From Bacillota bacterium (GTDB lineage Bacteria > Bacillota > Clostridia > Acetivibrionales > DTU013): a stretch of DNA of 64,000 bases. The notes beneath the pieces are model-generated. The model ran no database searches and was not told where the DNA came from. It saw only the letters and a program-made list of their open reading frames with translations. A program made the position numbers and the translations under genes. Each line of letters opens with the position of its first letter. Positions within the stretch are counted from its first letter, which is position 1. This document shows positions 45,942 to 54,585 of the stretch, in pieces. The stretch covers positions 62,001-126,000 of the forward strand of contig JAEZCO010000091.1 of assembly GCA_023433505.1 (NCBI GenBank). Direction: 5' to 3'.

Positions 45942-47312
45942 CTATTTTTGCTCTCCGTAAGTTGCTATGGTATCTTCAATTGCCTTTTGGGCCGAAGCCA
46001 ACGCTTCATCCGCGGATTTTTTTGTGCCGTCGATGTACGCCAGGGCTTCAGGATTGATCAAGTCTCCCCAACGTGGGCACGCTTCCACAAACTCGACCAT
46101 CTTTGAGGTCTTCATCTGCTCTCCTACGGTCTTCCATACAGGATTTGCAGTAATTTCCGGATCGCTCATTGCGGCGCTGTTGCACATGCTCCAGCCTACG
46201 TTTATGTTGAAGCTCTTCTGTACGTCCTTGCTCATGAAATAACTGATAAGCTTCCATGCGGCGTCTGCTCTGCCGGCGTCCTTGTTGTCTCCGATTTCCA
46301 GTGAGAAACCGGAGCTGAAGCTGGTCTGAACCTTCTTATAAGGCAGAAGGGCTGTACCGAAGTCAAGAGAAGGATTGTACTGCTTGATTTGTGCATAGAG
46401 GCCTTCGTTGGTTACATACATCGAAACCTTTCCCTGAATGAAGGGATCTTTGTCATTGCCTGCGCCGTTGGCTGTTATAAAGCCCATCATGGACTTTCTG
46501 CCGTATTTGTCCATCATTTTCTTATTCCACTCCAGAGCTTCTTTTGCCTCCGGTGTGTTTACGACAGGTTTGCCGTCTTTTATCAAATCAGCGCCGAAGG
46601 TCCACGCCAGGGTAATATAATTGAAATTGCCTACCGAGGTTGAATAAGGCGGAACAAAGCCTGCCTGTTCTATGACATTGCCTTTGAGCTTTGTAAGCTT
46701 ATCCGCGTATTGCTCCACCTCATCCCAGGTTACCGGCGGCTTCTCAGGATCAAGACCCGCATCTTTGAAGTGCGCTTTATTGTAATACAGGAACCTTACG
46801 TCCATGTCAAAAGGCATGGCATAGATGCCGCCGTTGTATTTGCACGCTTCCAATGCCGCAGGATAGATCTCTCCGGTATTGAATCCGTATTTTGCAATAA
46901 AGTCATCCATTTTCAAAGCGGTACCGGCTTTGGCTCTGGTGGGTACATCGGCAATACCGTTTAAATATACGTCCGGAGGAGTACCCGCAGCTACTGCAGT
47001 CGTTACCTTTCCCCAGTAATCCCAGAAAGAAACGCCCAGTTCTTTCACGGTTATATAGGAGTTCTGTTTTTCAAATTCGTCCACCAATCCGGTAAAATAC
47101 GCCTTGTAAGGATCACCGTCGGGGAAAATGTGCCAGAAATCAATGGTAACCGGTTCCGGAGCCGCAGAAGTGGCTTGTGTCGGCTCCTGTCCCGAAGCTG
47201 TTGTCTGGGCGGCAGTGGTTTCCTGGGCCTTTTCCTGCCCGCATGCGGCAAATAGTGTCACCAGCATGGCAACCGCCAATAATAGTGTGAATACCCTTTT
47301 CATTTTTTGCAT
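45942..47312 (-). CDS. Extracellular solute-binding lipoprotein, family 1
   Basis: A 456-residue lipoprotein; the signal peptide ends in the lipobox FAAC near residue 24, followed by a Thr/Gln/Ala linker. The mature protein is a type II (MalE/UgpB) sugar-binding protein with TIDFWHIFPDGDP, GTPPDVYLNGIADVPT and YAMPFDMDVRFLYYNK. The start has a GGGAGGTCAGATTT site. It lies between its two permease genes, with a 139-base gap on the upstream side that includes a short hairpin at 47354-47371. In this operon it is expected to bind an oligomannoside or other N-glycan fragment. Confidence 0.93.
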   Translation of the reverse strand: MQKMKRVFTLLLAVAMLVTLFAACGQEKAQETTAAQTTASGQEPTQATSAAPEPVTIDFWHIFPDGDPYKAYFTGLVDEFEKQNSYITVKELGVSFWDYWGKVTTAVAAGTPPDVYLNGIADVPTRAKAGTALKMDDFIAKYGFNTGEIYPAALEACKYNGGIYAMPFDMDVRFLYYNKAHFKDAGLDPEKPPVTWDEVEQYADKLTKLKGNVIEQAGFVPPYSTSVGNFNYITLAWTFGADLIKDGKPVVNTPEAKEALEWNKKMMDKYGRKSMMGFITANGAGNDKDPFIQGKVSMYVTNEGLYAQIKQYNPSLDFGTALLPYKKVQTSFSSGFSLEIGDNKDAGRADAAWKLISYFMSKDVQKSFNINVGWSMCNSAAMSDPEITANPVWKTVGEQMKTSKMVEFVEACPRWGDLINPEALAYIDGTKKSADEALASAQKAIEDTIATYGEQK

Positions 47313-47451
47313 AAATCTGACCTCCCTAATTGATTTTATTATTTTTGAACACCTTAAATCTCCGGATTTAACTCTGACATTACACCTCCTGTACCGGCTA
47401 ATCTATTTGAAGCTTCACTAGAGTGAAAATGAAACTGTCTCAAATGCAGGA

Positions 47452-48342
47452 TCAACCTTTGATTCCAGTCAATGTAATGCCTTCGATAAATACTTTCTGG
47501 AACAGGAAGAATACGATCAATGTCGGCGACATAACCACAATGGCTGCAGCCATCATCAAATTCCACTGGGACAGGAACCTTTGCTGGAAGGACCTGAGGC
47601 CAAGGGCCAATGTGAACTTGTCGGAATCATTCAAATAAATCAAGGGACCGAAGAAATCATTCCAGGTATTCATAAAGGTAAATACGGCGATGGTTAAAAC
47701 CGCCGGCTTGCAAAGGGGCACAAAGATCCGCAGGAATATTCCGAATTCTCTGCAGCCGTCGATCTTTGCGGCTTCAGCCAGCTCCATGGGTATTGTTTTG
47801 AAAAACTGTCTTAATAAAAATACATTAAAGGCACTTGCAAAAAACGCCGGCACGATCAGAGGAAGAAAGGTATTGATCCATTTAAGCTTAGAAAAAATGA
47901 CAAATACCGGAATCATTGTGACAATTCCAGGCAGCATCATCGTTGCCAGCATGATCATAAACCATACATCCCTGCCCTTCCACTTCAAGCGGGCAAAAGA
48001 ATAGGCAGATATCGTAGAAGACGATACGGCGCCGATAATGACCATGACGGTGATGAATATGGTATTCCCGGCGTATTTGATGAACGGGATGGTGGTAAGG
48101 GCCTTGGGAAAATTGCTCCACAGGGGCTCCGCCGGAATCAGCCGGGGAGGTATTTCAAATAACCCTTCCGCTCCTTTCAAAGCCGTAGAAACCATCCATA
48201 AAAACGGAAAAATAAATAAACCGGACAGGATGATGAGTATCCCATGGATCATAATTTTCCTGAGTGAATCTTTTCTTTTTTGATTCATCTTTTTGCGTTT
48301 TCCGGCAGATACCGTACCATTGGCGTTTGTTTCCGGATTCAT
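47452..48342 (-). CDS. Carbohydrate ABC transporter permease (MalG-like)
   Basis: A 296-residue membrane protein with six helices, docking loop ELAEAAKIDGCREFGIF, and the C-terminal FIEGITLTGIKG typical of MalG-like permeases. It is the first gene of the mannoside operon, about 90 bases downstream of a promoter that overlaps operator A. The gene order permease, binding protein, permease is unusual, since the binding protein is normally first. The ribosome site GGGGAGG is 11 bases from ATG. Confidence 0.93.
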   Translation of the reverse strand: MNPETNANGTVSAGKRKKMNQKRKDSLRKIMIHGILIILSGLFIFPFLWMVSTALKGAEGLFEIPPRLIPAEPLWSNFPKALTTIPFIKYAGNTIFITVMVIIGAVSSSTISAYSFARLKWKGRDVWFMIMLATMMLPGIVTMIPVFVIFSKLKWINTFLPLIVPAFFASAFNVFLLRQFFKTIPMELAEAAKIDGCREFGIFLRIFVPLCKPAVLTIAVFTFMNTWNDFFGPLIYLNDSDKFTLALGLRSFQQRFLSQWNLMMAAAIVVMSPTLIVFFLFQKVFIEGITLTGIKG

Positions 48343-48426
48343 TGCAAAATATACCTCCCCATCGATAAGAAATACAAGCAGCAGACAGATTTACAAATGA
48401 TTTTTCCAATGTCAGTATGTTGACTT

Positions 48427-48454
48427 ATTCTATTTAGTATACTAACTTATTCAA
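48427..48454 (-). promoter_or_regulatory. Promoter of mannoside operon
   Basis: On the minus strand TTGAAT, 16 bases, TAGAAT. The spacer and -35 are covered by the repeated sequence of operator A, which would block polymerase when the regulator is bound. Confidence 0.5.
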
Positions 48455-48461
48455 GTATACT
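48436..48461. promoter_or_regulatory. Operator-like site A
   Basis: Two AGTATACT octamers (each a perfect palindrome) separated by 10 bases (AACTTATTCA). An almost identical arrangement lies upstream of the esterase at 50218-50243; 20 of 26 positions agree. It overlaps the operon promoter. The GntR/LacI hybrid regulator in the operon is the obvious candidate binder. Confidence 0.6.
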
Positions 48462-48524
48462 ATATACTTGTGCAATATGCAATATTAAATTCCTAAAATA
48501 ATTATCCATTTTGTGAAAATTTAC

Positions 48525-48568
48525 TCTACAGCAAAAGCATGGTATACGAACCATGCTTTTGCTGTAGA
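48525..48568. terminator. 18-base perfect hairpin after esterase gene
   Basis: TCTACAGCAAAAGCATGG pairs fully with its complement around the 8-base loop TATACGAA. It lies 35 bases past the esterase stop on the minus strand, with only a weak T-run (AAATTTTC) after it, so it may be a terminator or a stability element. The loop and closing bases repeat 11 bases of operator B (GTATACGAACC). Confidence 0.55.
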
Positions 48569-48602
48569 AAAATCCGTCTTTGATGGTTAACCCGGAGCGC
48601 TT

Positions 48603-50132
48603 TTATAAATGATCGGTCCGAAAAGGACTGGCCGGCAATCCGTCCATATTGAAAAGATTTGCGCAGGAATAATTGGCAAAGCCATACCGCACTGCCACCG
48701 GGGCTTCTATTCCCTCGCCGGAAACCTCAACGGTATTTCCCTTGATCCTTGCATTGGCAGTGACAAACCTTTTATCCTCCCCGCAGACTTTAAAGCCTTT
48801 AAGCTCTTCCCCTTTTGCTGTAAGGCCTTTCTCCGCATGGTCAAAATAGAGTGTGGCAGTATCGCCGCTTATCCTCATTTCACGATATGCGGGGCCCTGG
48901 CAGGGTACATCGAGACCGTAAATTTTAGCTTCTGCAAGCAGTGCAAGGCGCTGTCCCACCGTACATTTGTCCAGAGGATGGATATTGTCCTTTTCACCGC
49001 AGTCGGTAATCACGGCCATGGCTGTATGCGGATCCTGCATCGAGGTCAATAATTGCTGCTCGCGGGTAACAGCCCACTCTTCTCCCTTGGTTTCCACATT
49101 GTTTTCCGGATCTTCCCCCCGCCCGTAGTAGGTTATTTGCGTAAAAAGAAAAGGAAGCGACGGGTTATTCCAGTCATCTCTCCAGTTCTCCATCATTTTT
49201 CTAAACAGTTTCCCGTAGCTTCCGGCCTTGTGCTCGTCACTTTCCCCCTGGTAGAATATGACGCCTTTAATGCCGTAAGGCGCTATTTTCCTGACCATGT
49301 TGTGGTAAAGGCCCGAGGGGCGCAAGAAGGATTTTTTGCTCATTGGCGGGGGCCAGGGAACGTCTCCCGCATTACGGCTCATCTCAGTCTCACCTGCCGC
49401 CGGATGTGCGGCTTTATAGACATCGGCCTTCTTTAGGTATTCTTCAAATCTTCTGTTGAATTCCTCTGTCTGAATCGCGCACTCTTCTTCACTGTGCTTG
49501 CTGATATAGTCATTATACTCATCCAGATAGGCTTTGGTATCCTCATCCGAAGCCAGATATTTTTCGCTCATCCAGCAGGAAGCGGACGTACCTCCCATGT
49601 TGCAGCCAATAATACCGATGGGTATGTCCAAAGATTTTGAGAGCTTCTTTGCGAAATAATAAGCGACTGCCGAGAAAAGACCTGCAGTTTCCGGAGTGCA
49701 GCTCCGCCAGCTGGCTTCCTGCTGTGCGGCTGTTTCCGCATCTTCCTCTGCGGCAATTCTTGGGACATCATAATAACGGATGTTGCCATCATCCGCTAAA
49801 GCTGCTTCCGCCCTTCCATTGAGGCTTTCATTGAGGGTCATCTGCATATTGGATTGACCGCCGGCCACCCATACTTCTCCGACAAGAATATCCTTCAAAA
49901 TATGCTCACCATCGCCGTTTGTCACTTTCATTTCATAAGGTCCCCCGGCATTCACCGGCGAAAGGTGGAGATGCCATTTCCCTTCATGCGCTTTTGTTTC
50001 ATAAGCTGCGCCAAGGAATTCGATGCCGATGGTTTCTCCGTCTTGCGCCGTACCCCACACCGGAATGACAGCATCCCGCTGCAGGACCATGTGATCCGTA
50101 AATATTGAAGCCAATTTAAAGCTGTTTTTCAT
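48603..50132 (-). CDS. Sialate O-acetylesterase-like protein (SGNH)
   Basis: About 509 residues of the SASA/sialate O-acetylesterase family. Characteristic segments are SIFTDHMVLQRDAVIPVWG at the start, block I VWVAGGQSNMQMTL with the catalytic Ser in GQSNM, KGVIFYQGESDEHKA, and the C-terminal VITDCGEKDNIHPLDK with the catalytic Asp/His pair. I chose ATG 50132, preceded by GAGGG. It has no signal peptide, so it acts inside the cell on imported, O-acetylated glycans. It is the gene just upstream of the mannoside operon and carries operator B in its promoter, so both are probably induced together. Confidence 0.88.
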   Translation of the reverse strand: MKNSFKLASIFTDHMVLQRDAVIPVWGTAQDGETIGIEFLGAAYETKAHEGKWHLHLSPVNAGGPYEMKVTNGDGEHILKDILVGEVWVAGGQSNMQMTLNESLNGRAEAALADDGNIRYYDVPRIAAEEDAETAAQQEASWRSCTPETAGLFSAVAYYFAKKLSKSLDIPIGIIGCNMGGTSASCWMSEKYLASDEDTKAYLDEYNDYISKHSEEECAIQTEEFNRRFEEYLKKADVYKAAHPAAGETEMSRNAGDVPWPPPMSKKSFLRPSGLYHNMVRKIAPYGIKGVIFYQGESDEHKAGSYGKLFRKMMENWRDDWNNPSLPFLFTQITYYGRGEDPENNVETKGEEWAVTREQQLLTSMQDPHTAMAVITDCGEKDNIHPLDKCTVGQRLALLAEAKIYGLDVPCQGPAYREMRISGDTATLYFDHAEKGLTAKGEELKGFKVCGEDKRFVTANARIKGNTVEVSGEGIEAPVAVRYGFANYSCANLFNMDGLPASPFRTDHL

Positions 50133-50217
50133 ATAGTCCCTCACATTTTGATTGATTTGATGCCGTGCCGCACATCAGGAGCCAGAAAATATATTAGCCC
50201 ATTCAGTACATTATCTT

Positions 50218-50243
50218 AGTATACGAACCGAATCAAGTATATA
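50218..50243. promoter_or_regulatory. Operator-like site B
   Basis: AGTATACG and AGTATATA separated by the 10-base gap AACCGAATCA, 86 bases upstream of the esterase start. The -35 element of the esterase promoter lies inside it. Layout and sequence match operator A (48436-48461). A related motif, TATACGAAC on the minus strand at 44916-44924, also precedes the regulator gene but lacks the spacing. Confidence 0.6.
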
Positions 50244-50423
50244 CTATATGACCTATGACTTCAATACATTTATTGCGATTTGGATTTTGCAATCAGACTG
50301 CTGTTTCGTAGGATAGGACGCCTAGTAAGATAGGCTTTATTACTGAGATTTGTACAGTACTAATTGTGCCTTCGCTGTGAAACCCTCCTGAGTTTCCACA
50401 CTGGTGGTATGCTAAGCACGTGT

Positions 50424-50501
50424 GTCATTGCTAGCAAATGCAATGAAGCGTGGCAATCTCAAAAAATCAAGCAGTTGCATAAAAGCTGAAATTGCAACCC
50501 C
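50424..50501. repeat. Degenerate dispersed repeat, copy 2
   Basis: GTCATTGC-AGC...AAGCG-GGCAATCTCAAAA aligns with the left half of the palindrome at 1057-1166, with substitutions, and the right half GAAATTGCAAC resembles the mirror arm. It lies in an intergenic gap without any nearby gene function in common. Confidence 0.5.
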
Positions 50502-50547
50502 GCGAAACACAAAGATGCGACAAGAGAACCGTCCCCTGTCGCACGAC

Positions 50548-51519
50548 TCACTGAAACTGTCTGGCTAGGTTTGTGCTGTCCAGCGCCGTTCCGATAAAGC
50601 TCACCTTGCCTTCCTGGACGCCTTTGTATTCCTTTATAGAGTAATCACTGCCGGTATAGCTGAATTCCATATATCCGGCCGGACTGTTTAAGAAACCTTT
50701 TCCGCGTATAATATCTCCAAATAGTCCCTGCTGCACATACTCCAATAGCTGCGCCAATTCACTGATCAGGAACACCTTGGAGGTTTTCGTACCGAAGGTG
50801 TCAAACCCATGGCCGGCTTCAGCATGAGGATGTGAATGTCCGGTAGAATGCTCTTCTTCATGCAAATGATGGGCACAGTGCTCTGAGCATACATGAGGAA
50901 CCTTGATGCTATTATAGTCAAGCGACTCACCCAATATGACTTTAAGGTCTTCTTCCGTCAGCTCATCCCAGTTTTTCGCCAGTATATTGGCTTTGCTGTT
51001 CCTCAATTTCAAATCCGCTATGATTCTGTCAACGTCCTCTTTCGCTATAAGCTGTGTTTTGCTTAATACCAGCGTGGACACATTGGCAATCTGGTTTTCA
51101 AAGAAATATCCGAATTTGGAGCTTTGCTTCATATAATTAACACTGTCAATGATGGTGGTCAGGGAGTTTACTGTAAACTTGGCGGCAATATCCGGTACTT
51201 TAAGTATTTCCAGGGCATCCGTCAGGACAAAAATGCCGGAAGGCTCGAAAATAATCCTGTCAGGCTTCAATCTGCCGGCAATTTCAAGCAACGCATCCAT
51301 GAAATCGCTTTTCAACGTGCAGCAGATACACCCCTGGCTGATTTCAACCACTTCGATGCCTTCCCGTTTGACCAGCTCTCCGTCGATACCTACTTTTCCG
51401 AATTCATTCTCGATCAAAACCATCTTCTCATTCCAGGATGAAACGGCTCCCATCAATTTCCTTATCATTGTCGTTTTACCCGCGCCTAGAAAACCTGAGA
51501 TGATATCCAATTTAATCAT
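50548..51519 (-). CDS. COG0523 G3E GTPase (CobW/zinc chaperone family)
   Basis: About 323 residues. Walker A is GFLGAGKTT near residue 8, the metal-binding CxCC motif is GCICCTL near 62, and the insertion HLHEEEHSTGHSHPHAEAGH is rich in histidine. The C-terminal CobW_C domain ends GTALDSTNLARQFQ. The frame starts at 51561, but ATG 51519 with GGAG 8 bases upstream matches the family N-terminus (MIKLDIISGFL). COG0523 proteins insert zinc or cobalt into target enzymes using GTP. It lies 91 bases after the MtaB gene on the same strand; MtaB is a zinc enzyme, so it may be the client. Confidence 0.88.
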   Translation of the reverse strand: MIKLDIISGFLGAGKTTMIRKLMGAVSSWNEKMVLIENEFGKVGIDGELVKREGIEVVEISQGCICCTLKSDFMDALLEIAGRLKPDRIIFEPSGIFVLTDALEILKVPDIAAKFTVNSLTTIIDSVNYMKQSSKFGYFFENQIANVSTLVLSKTQLIAKEDVDRIIADLKLRNSKANILAKNWDELTEEDLKVILGESLDYNSIKVPHVCSEHCAHHLHEEEHSTGHSHPHAEAGHGFDTFGTKTSKVFLISELAQLLEYVQQGLFGDIIRGKGFLNSPAGYMEFSYTGSDYSIKEYKGVQEGKVSFIGTALDSTNLARQFQ

Positions 51520-51610
51520 ATCCGCCGCTCCATCCTGAATTTTTTCTGCCTTTAAATCCATTTTTATTGAACCCGCACCGCATTATTGCAACAGCCGTTA
51601 CCAGCATTTT

Positions 51611-52996
51611 TTACATGTCATACTTCTTGGGGTCGAATTTCTCATTCCTGGTTTCCTCGACCATTCCGGCAACAAATTCTTCTTCATCCTCCGGTATTTC
51701 GGCCAATTGCCTTTCCATCAAATCAAGGTAAGCCATTTCCCTCTCTTCAATGATCAGCTTATCCTCGTCAAGGGCCTTGCGCAGTTCCTCAACCGCTACC
51801 AGCGCTGAAACCTTGGTCCTCTTGAAATGGCCTTCTTCCTTCAGCAGCTTTTCAGAAATTCTGATGGCCACATCCGGTCTTAATATATATGCCTGTGGGT
51901 CCAGTTTGCTGTCGGATTCCACCAGCAGATCCCTCAGCATAGCGGCGTACTCGATGCCCTTGTCCGACGCTGTATTCATCAGTCTGCAATCATAAGCCAG
52001 CTGCTCCATGGATACGGTTGGAGCCATTCCGCCTAAAAGCTTGATATTCTGAATGGATTCATTGCTCCAAAGGTCGGCTACGGCGGCGGCAATATTTCCC
52101 ACAGGGCTCAGATGTGCGCCGGCACTGGACTTTCCTTCCAAGGAAATAGGCGTCCCGGTAATTGCCTTTATATACACGCCTTCATACCCGCAATCCTTAT
52201 GGGGTCCAACAGCGCCTCTTTCCAGCGCTACCAGACTTCTTACCACCGTGATGGCCCTGACGACCGCCGCAAATATTTTCGGAACATAGCCTCTGTCAGC
52301 AAGCACCATGGCGGTATTGCCAAAGCCGCATGCCGTATCTCCCGAGGCGATGCTGCCGGTTTTGTCCGCAATACTTACGATGCCGTCCCACAGTTTTACC
52401 ATATCCCTTGCGCCCAGTATGCCCAGGGCAAACAGCGATTTTGTAATTTCGCAGAACATTACGGCATCGTCATGGACATCCTTTCCGCCAATGGACTCAA
52501 TGGCGAGAAAATCCGCTCCCGCTTCGGCACATCCTTCAAAGCTTTCCATCAGGTTTTCCCAATGGCGGCCCTTCCACATGTGAACCGATTCCCTGTCTTC
52601 CCTTATATCAATGGGCGTAATCCTTAAAGCACTTTTCAGTCCATACTTGCTTTCGTATTCATTCATGACTTCGCGGACAGTTTTCGTTATATCAATACCC
52701 CACTGTGCATTGTAAGTCGTTGGAGGCAAAAGCTCCACTTCCACTACAAACCCCGGTACATACAGCTCTTTTGCACGCTTGCAGACATCCTGAATAATGC
52801 TTTTGTATTGGTTCAGAACCTCAGACATGGTTTCGGAAGTAATCAACATGGGCGGAAGAGTAAAATTGATTTCAGGAAGCACCTTTCCCCCGCCGATCAC
52901 CAGTCCGTTTTTTGTTGTAACAGGCTTTTTAGAGGTGCCGAATACAAAATCCTGCATTTCCGTATAAGCCATGGTATTAAACTTTATATCCTTCAT
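51611..52996 (-). CDS. mtaB: Methanol:corrinoid methyltransferase (MtaB homologue)
   Basis: A 461-residue protein, the length of archaeal MtaB, starting at ATG 52996 behind GGAGGAG. It aligns throughout by eye with MtaB: FNTMAYTEMQDFVFG at the N-terminus, the zinc ligands in IESIGGKDV (Glu), GDTACGFGNTAM (Cys) and GPHKDCGYEG (Cys), then AITGTPISLEGKSSAGAHLSP. It would transfer the methyl group of methanol, or a related methyl donor, to a corrinoid protein (MtaC). No mtaC gene and no clear MtaA partner adjoin it, although UroD-fold genes occur elsewhere in the window. The partner corrinoid gene must be outside. Confidence 0.88.
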   Translation of the reverse strand: MKDIKFNTMAYTEMQDFVFGTSKKPVTTKNGLVIGGGKVLPEINFTLPPMLITSETMSEVLNQYKSIIQDVCKRAKELYVPGFVVEVELLPPTTYNAQWGIDITKTVREVMNEYESKYGLKSALRITPIDIREDRESVHMWKGRHWENLMESFEGCAEAGADFLAIESIGGKDVHDDAVMFCEITKSLFALGILGARDMVKLWDGIVSIADKTGSIASGDTACGFGNTAMVLADRGYVPKIFAAVVRAITVVRSLVALERGAVGPHKDCGYEGVYIKAITGTPISLEGKSSAGAHLSPVGNIAAAVADLWSNESIQNIKLLGGMAPTVSMEQLAYDCRLMNTASDKGIEYAAMLRDLLVESDSKLDPQAYILRPDVAIRISEKLLKEEGHFKRTKVSALVAVEELRKALDEDKLIIEEREMAYLDLMERQLAEIPEDEEEFVAGMVEETRNEKFDPKKYDM

Positions 52997-53297
52997 AATT
53001 GACACTCCTCCAAGATTTATTTTTCCTACTGATTTATATATACCTTCCCGGTAAAGCTAAAAACGCATTTTGACAATGTGTGCAAACAAGTCATAAAAAT
53101 CCTATTTTTTTACTATGATATAAGGTGAAAGAATCCAGGGCCATACAATATATCTGCATAATTATATACATATTTCTTCATATGTGGTAAAATAGCCTTG
53201 TTCGTGCACGTGTGCGCCTTGGATAATCGTGCATTTATCACGGGTTTCCCGTGATAGACCCTGCTCTAAAATACCAAAAAGAGGAGAATAAACTAGA
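52997..53297. other. Divergent promoter region between mtaB and oxoamine synthase
   Basis: No gene. A plus-strand promoter (53165-53193) serves the oxoamine synthase. A small hairpin ATCACGGG-TTT-CCCGTGAT lies at 53237-53255 in its leader. No cobalamin riboswitch hallmark (GCCACTG) was found upstream of mtaB. Confidence 0.5.
53165..53193 (+). promoter_or_regulatory. Promoter of oxoamine synthase gene
   Basis: TATACA, 17 bases, TAAAAT, about 105 bases before the start codon at 53298. Confidence 0.5.
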
Positions 53298-54488
53298 ATG
53301 GATATTTTCGAAAAATGCTTTAATTTCACTGATGCCAAGGAAGTAATAGCTGCAGGTCTCTACCCTTATTTTCATGCCCTTGAAACCGGTCAGGATACGG
53401 AAGTTGTCATTGAAGGAATCAAAACCGTCATGATCGGATCCAATAATTATCTTGGACTTACCTCCGACCCCAGGGTCAAAAAAGCCGCCATTGAAGCCGT
53501 TGAACAGTTCGGTTCGGGATGCTCCGGTTCCAGGTTTTTAAACGGAACGCTGACAATTCACCTCGAGCTTGAAAAAAAGCTGGCCGCTTTTGTACATAAG
53601 GAAGCCGCACTTACCTTCAGCACAGGTTTTCAGACAAATCTGGGCATAATTTCTTCCATTGCAAGCAGAAACGACTATATCCTCTGTGACAGCGAAAACC
53701 ATGCCAGTATTGTGGACGGCTGCAGGTTGAGCTTTGCAAAGGTACTTAAATTCGAACACAACGATATGCAGGAGCTGGAAAGAATTCTTTCAAAAATAGA
53801 CGACAAGTTCGGTAAATTGATTATTGTCGACGGTATCTTCAGCATGGAAGGTGATATCACGGATCTGCCCTCCATCGTAAAACTGGCGAAAAAGTACGGC
53901 GCCAGGATCATGGTGGACGACGCCCATTCCTTCGGTGTAATCGGCGAGCGCGGCAGAGGGACGGCAGAGTATTTCGGGCTGGAGGATGAAGTCGATATCA
54001 TTATGAGCACCTTCAGCAAATCCCTGGCCAGCCTTGGCGGGTTTGTGGCTGCAAAGCAGGACGTCATCGACTACATCAAGCATACTTCACGCCCCTTCAT
54101 ATTCTCAGCCTCCATCCCTCCCGCAAATGCGGCAGCCGCCATCGCGGCACTGGAAATTATCGAAGCTGAACCACAACGTATAAAGGCGCTGCGCGATATT
54201 TCCATCTATATGAGAGAGGGCTTTAAAAAGCTGGGAATTCCCATATACGAATCAAATAGTGAAATAACACCTATTGTCCCTGTAATGACCTATACAAATG
54301 AAAAAACCCTCATCGTGACCAAAATGCTCCGCGAGGAAGGTGTTTATGTAAATCCTGTAGTATCGCCGGCGGTAAAACCGGGTCAATGCAGGATCCGTAC
54401 AAGCTATACGGCCACCCACACCAAGGAGCAGCTTGATTACGCCCTGAACGCTTTCAAGAGGGTCTTCGACAAGCTTGAAAGCATGTAA
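53298..54488 (+). CDS. Alpha-oxoamine synthase (KBL/BioF/SPT family)
   Basis: A 396-residue pyridoxal-phosphate enzyme that condenses an acyl-CoA with an amino acid with loss of CO2 or the reverse. The PLP lysine is Lys241 in TFSKSLASLGGF, and the cofactor-binding residues are in SENHAS (His135) and VDDAHSFG (Asp208, His210). The N-terminal IEGIKTVMIGSNNYLGL is the family signature. The ATG follows AGAGGAG. The substrate cannot be decided from sequence: 2-amino-3-ketobutyrate CoA ligase, 8-amino-7-oxononanoate synthase and a serine palmitoyltransferase-like enzyme are all possible. No biotin or threonine-degradation genes adjoin it. Confidence 0.9.
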   Translation: MDIFEKCFNFTDAKEVIAAGLYPYFHALETGQDTEVVIEGIKTVMIGSNNYLGLTSDPRVKKAAIEAVEQFGSGCSGSRFLNGTLTIHLELEKKLAAFVHKEAALTFSTGFQTNLGIISSIASRNDYILCDSENHASIVDGCRLSFAKVLKFEHNDMQELERILSKIDDKFGKLIIVDGIFSMEGDITDLPSIVKLAKKYGARIMVDDAHSFGVIGERGRGTAEYFGLEDEVDIIMSTFSKSLASLGGFVAAKQDVIDYIKHTSRPFIFSASIPPANAAAAIAALEIIEAEPQRIKALRDISIYMREGFKKLGIPIYESNSEITPIVPVMTYTNEKTLIVTKMLREEGVYVNPVVSPAVKPGQCRIRTSYTATHTKEQLDYALNAFKRVFDKLESM

Positions 54489-54512
54489 CTTCTTATAAAA
54501 CTTCTTATAAAT

Positions 54513-54555
54513 AAAGGACACTCCTATGAATCATTATGGATGTCCTTTTTATTTT
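54513..54555 (+). terminator. Rho-independent terminator after oxoamine synthase
   Basis: AAAGGACA and TGTCCTTT form the stem with a 20-base loop, followed by TTTATTTT. It starts 25 bases after the stop. A tandem direct repeat (AACTTCTTATAA twice) lies between at 54487-54510. Confidence 0.8.
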
Positions 54556-54585
54556 GCAGGTTAGACCTTTAGTCTTGAATTGTAT

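Larger units (their letters stand above)
50133..50547. other. Intergenic region with operator B and degenerate repeat
   Basis: No gene seen in these 415 bases. The left part is the esterase promoter: TTGATT at 50231-50236 (minus) sits inside operator B and a GATAAT-like -10 follows 15 bases on. The right part has a degenerate repeat (50424-50501), then the downstream flank of the COG0523 GTPase gene. Confidence 0.55.

Noticed and set aside
52997..53297. Cobalamin riboswitch upstream of mtaB
   Set aside because: Looked for because MtaB uses a corrinoid partner, but no B12-box (GCCACTG) or suitable leader fold was seen.
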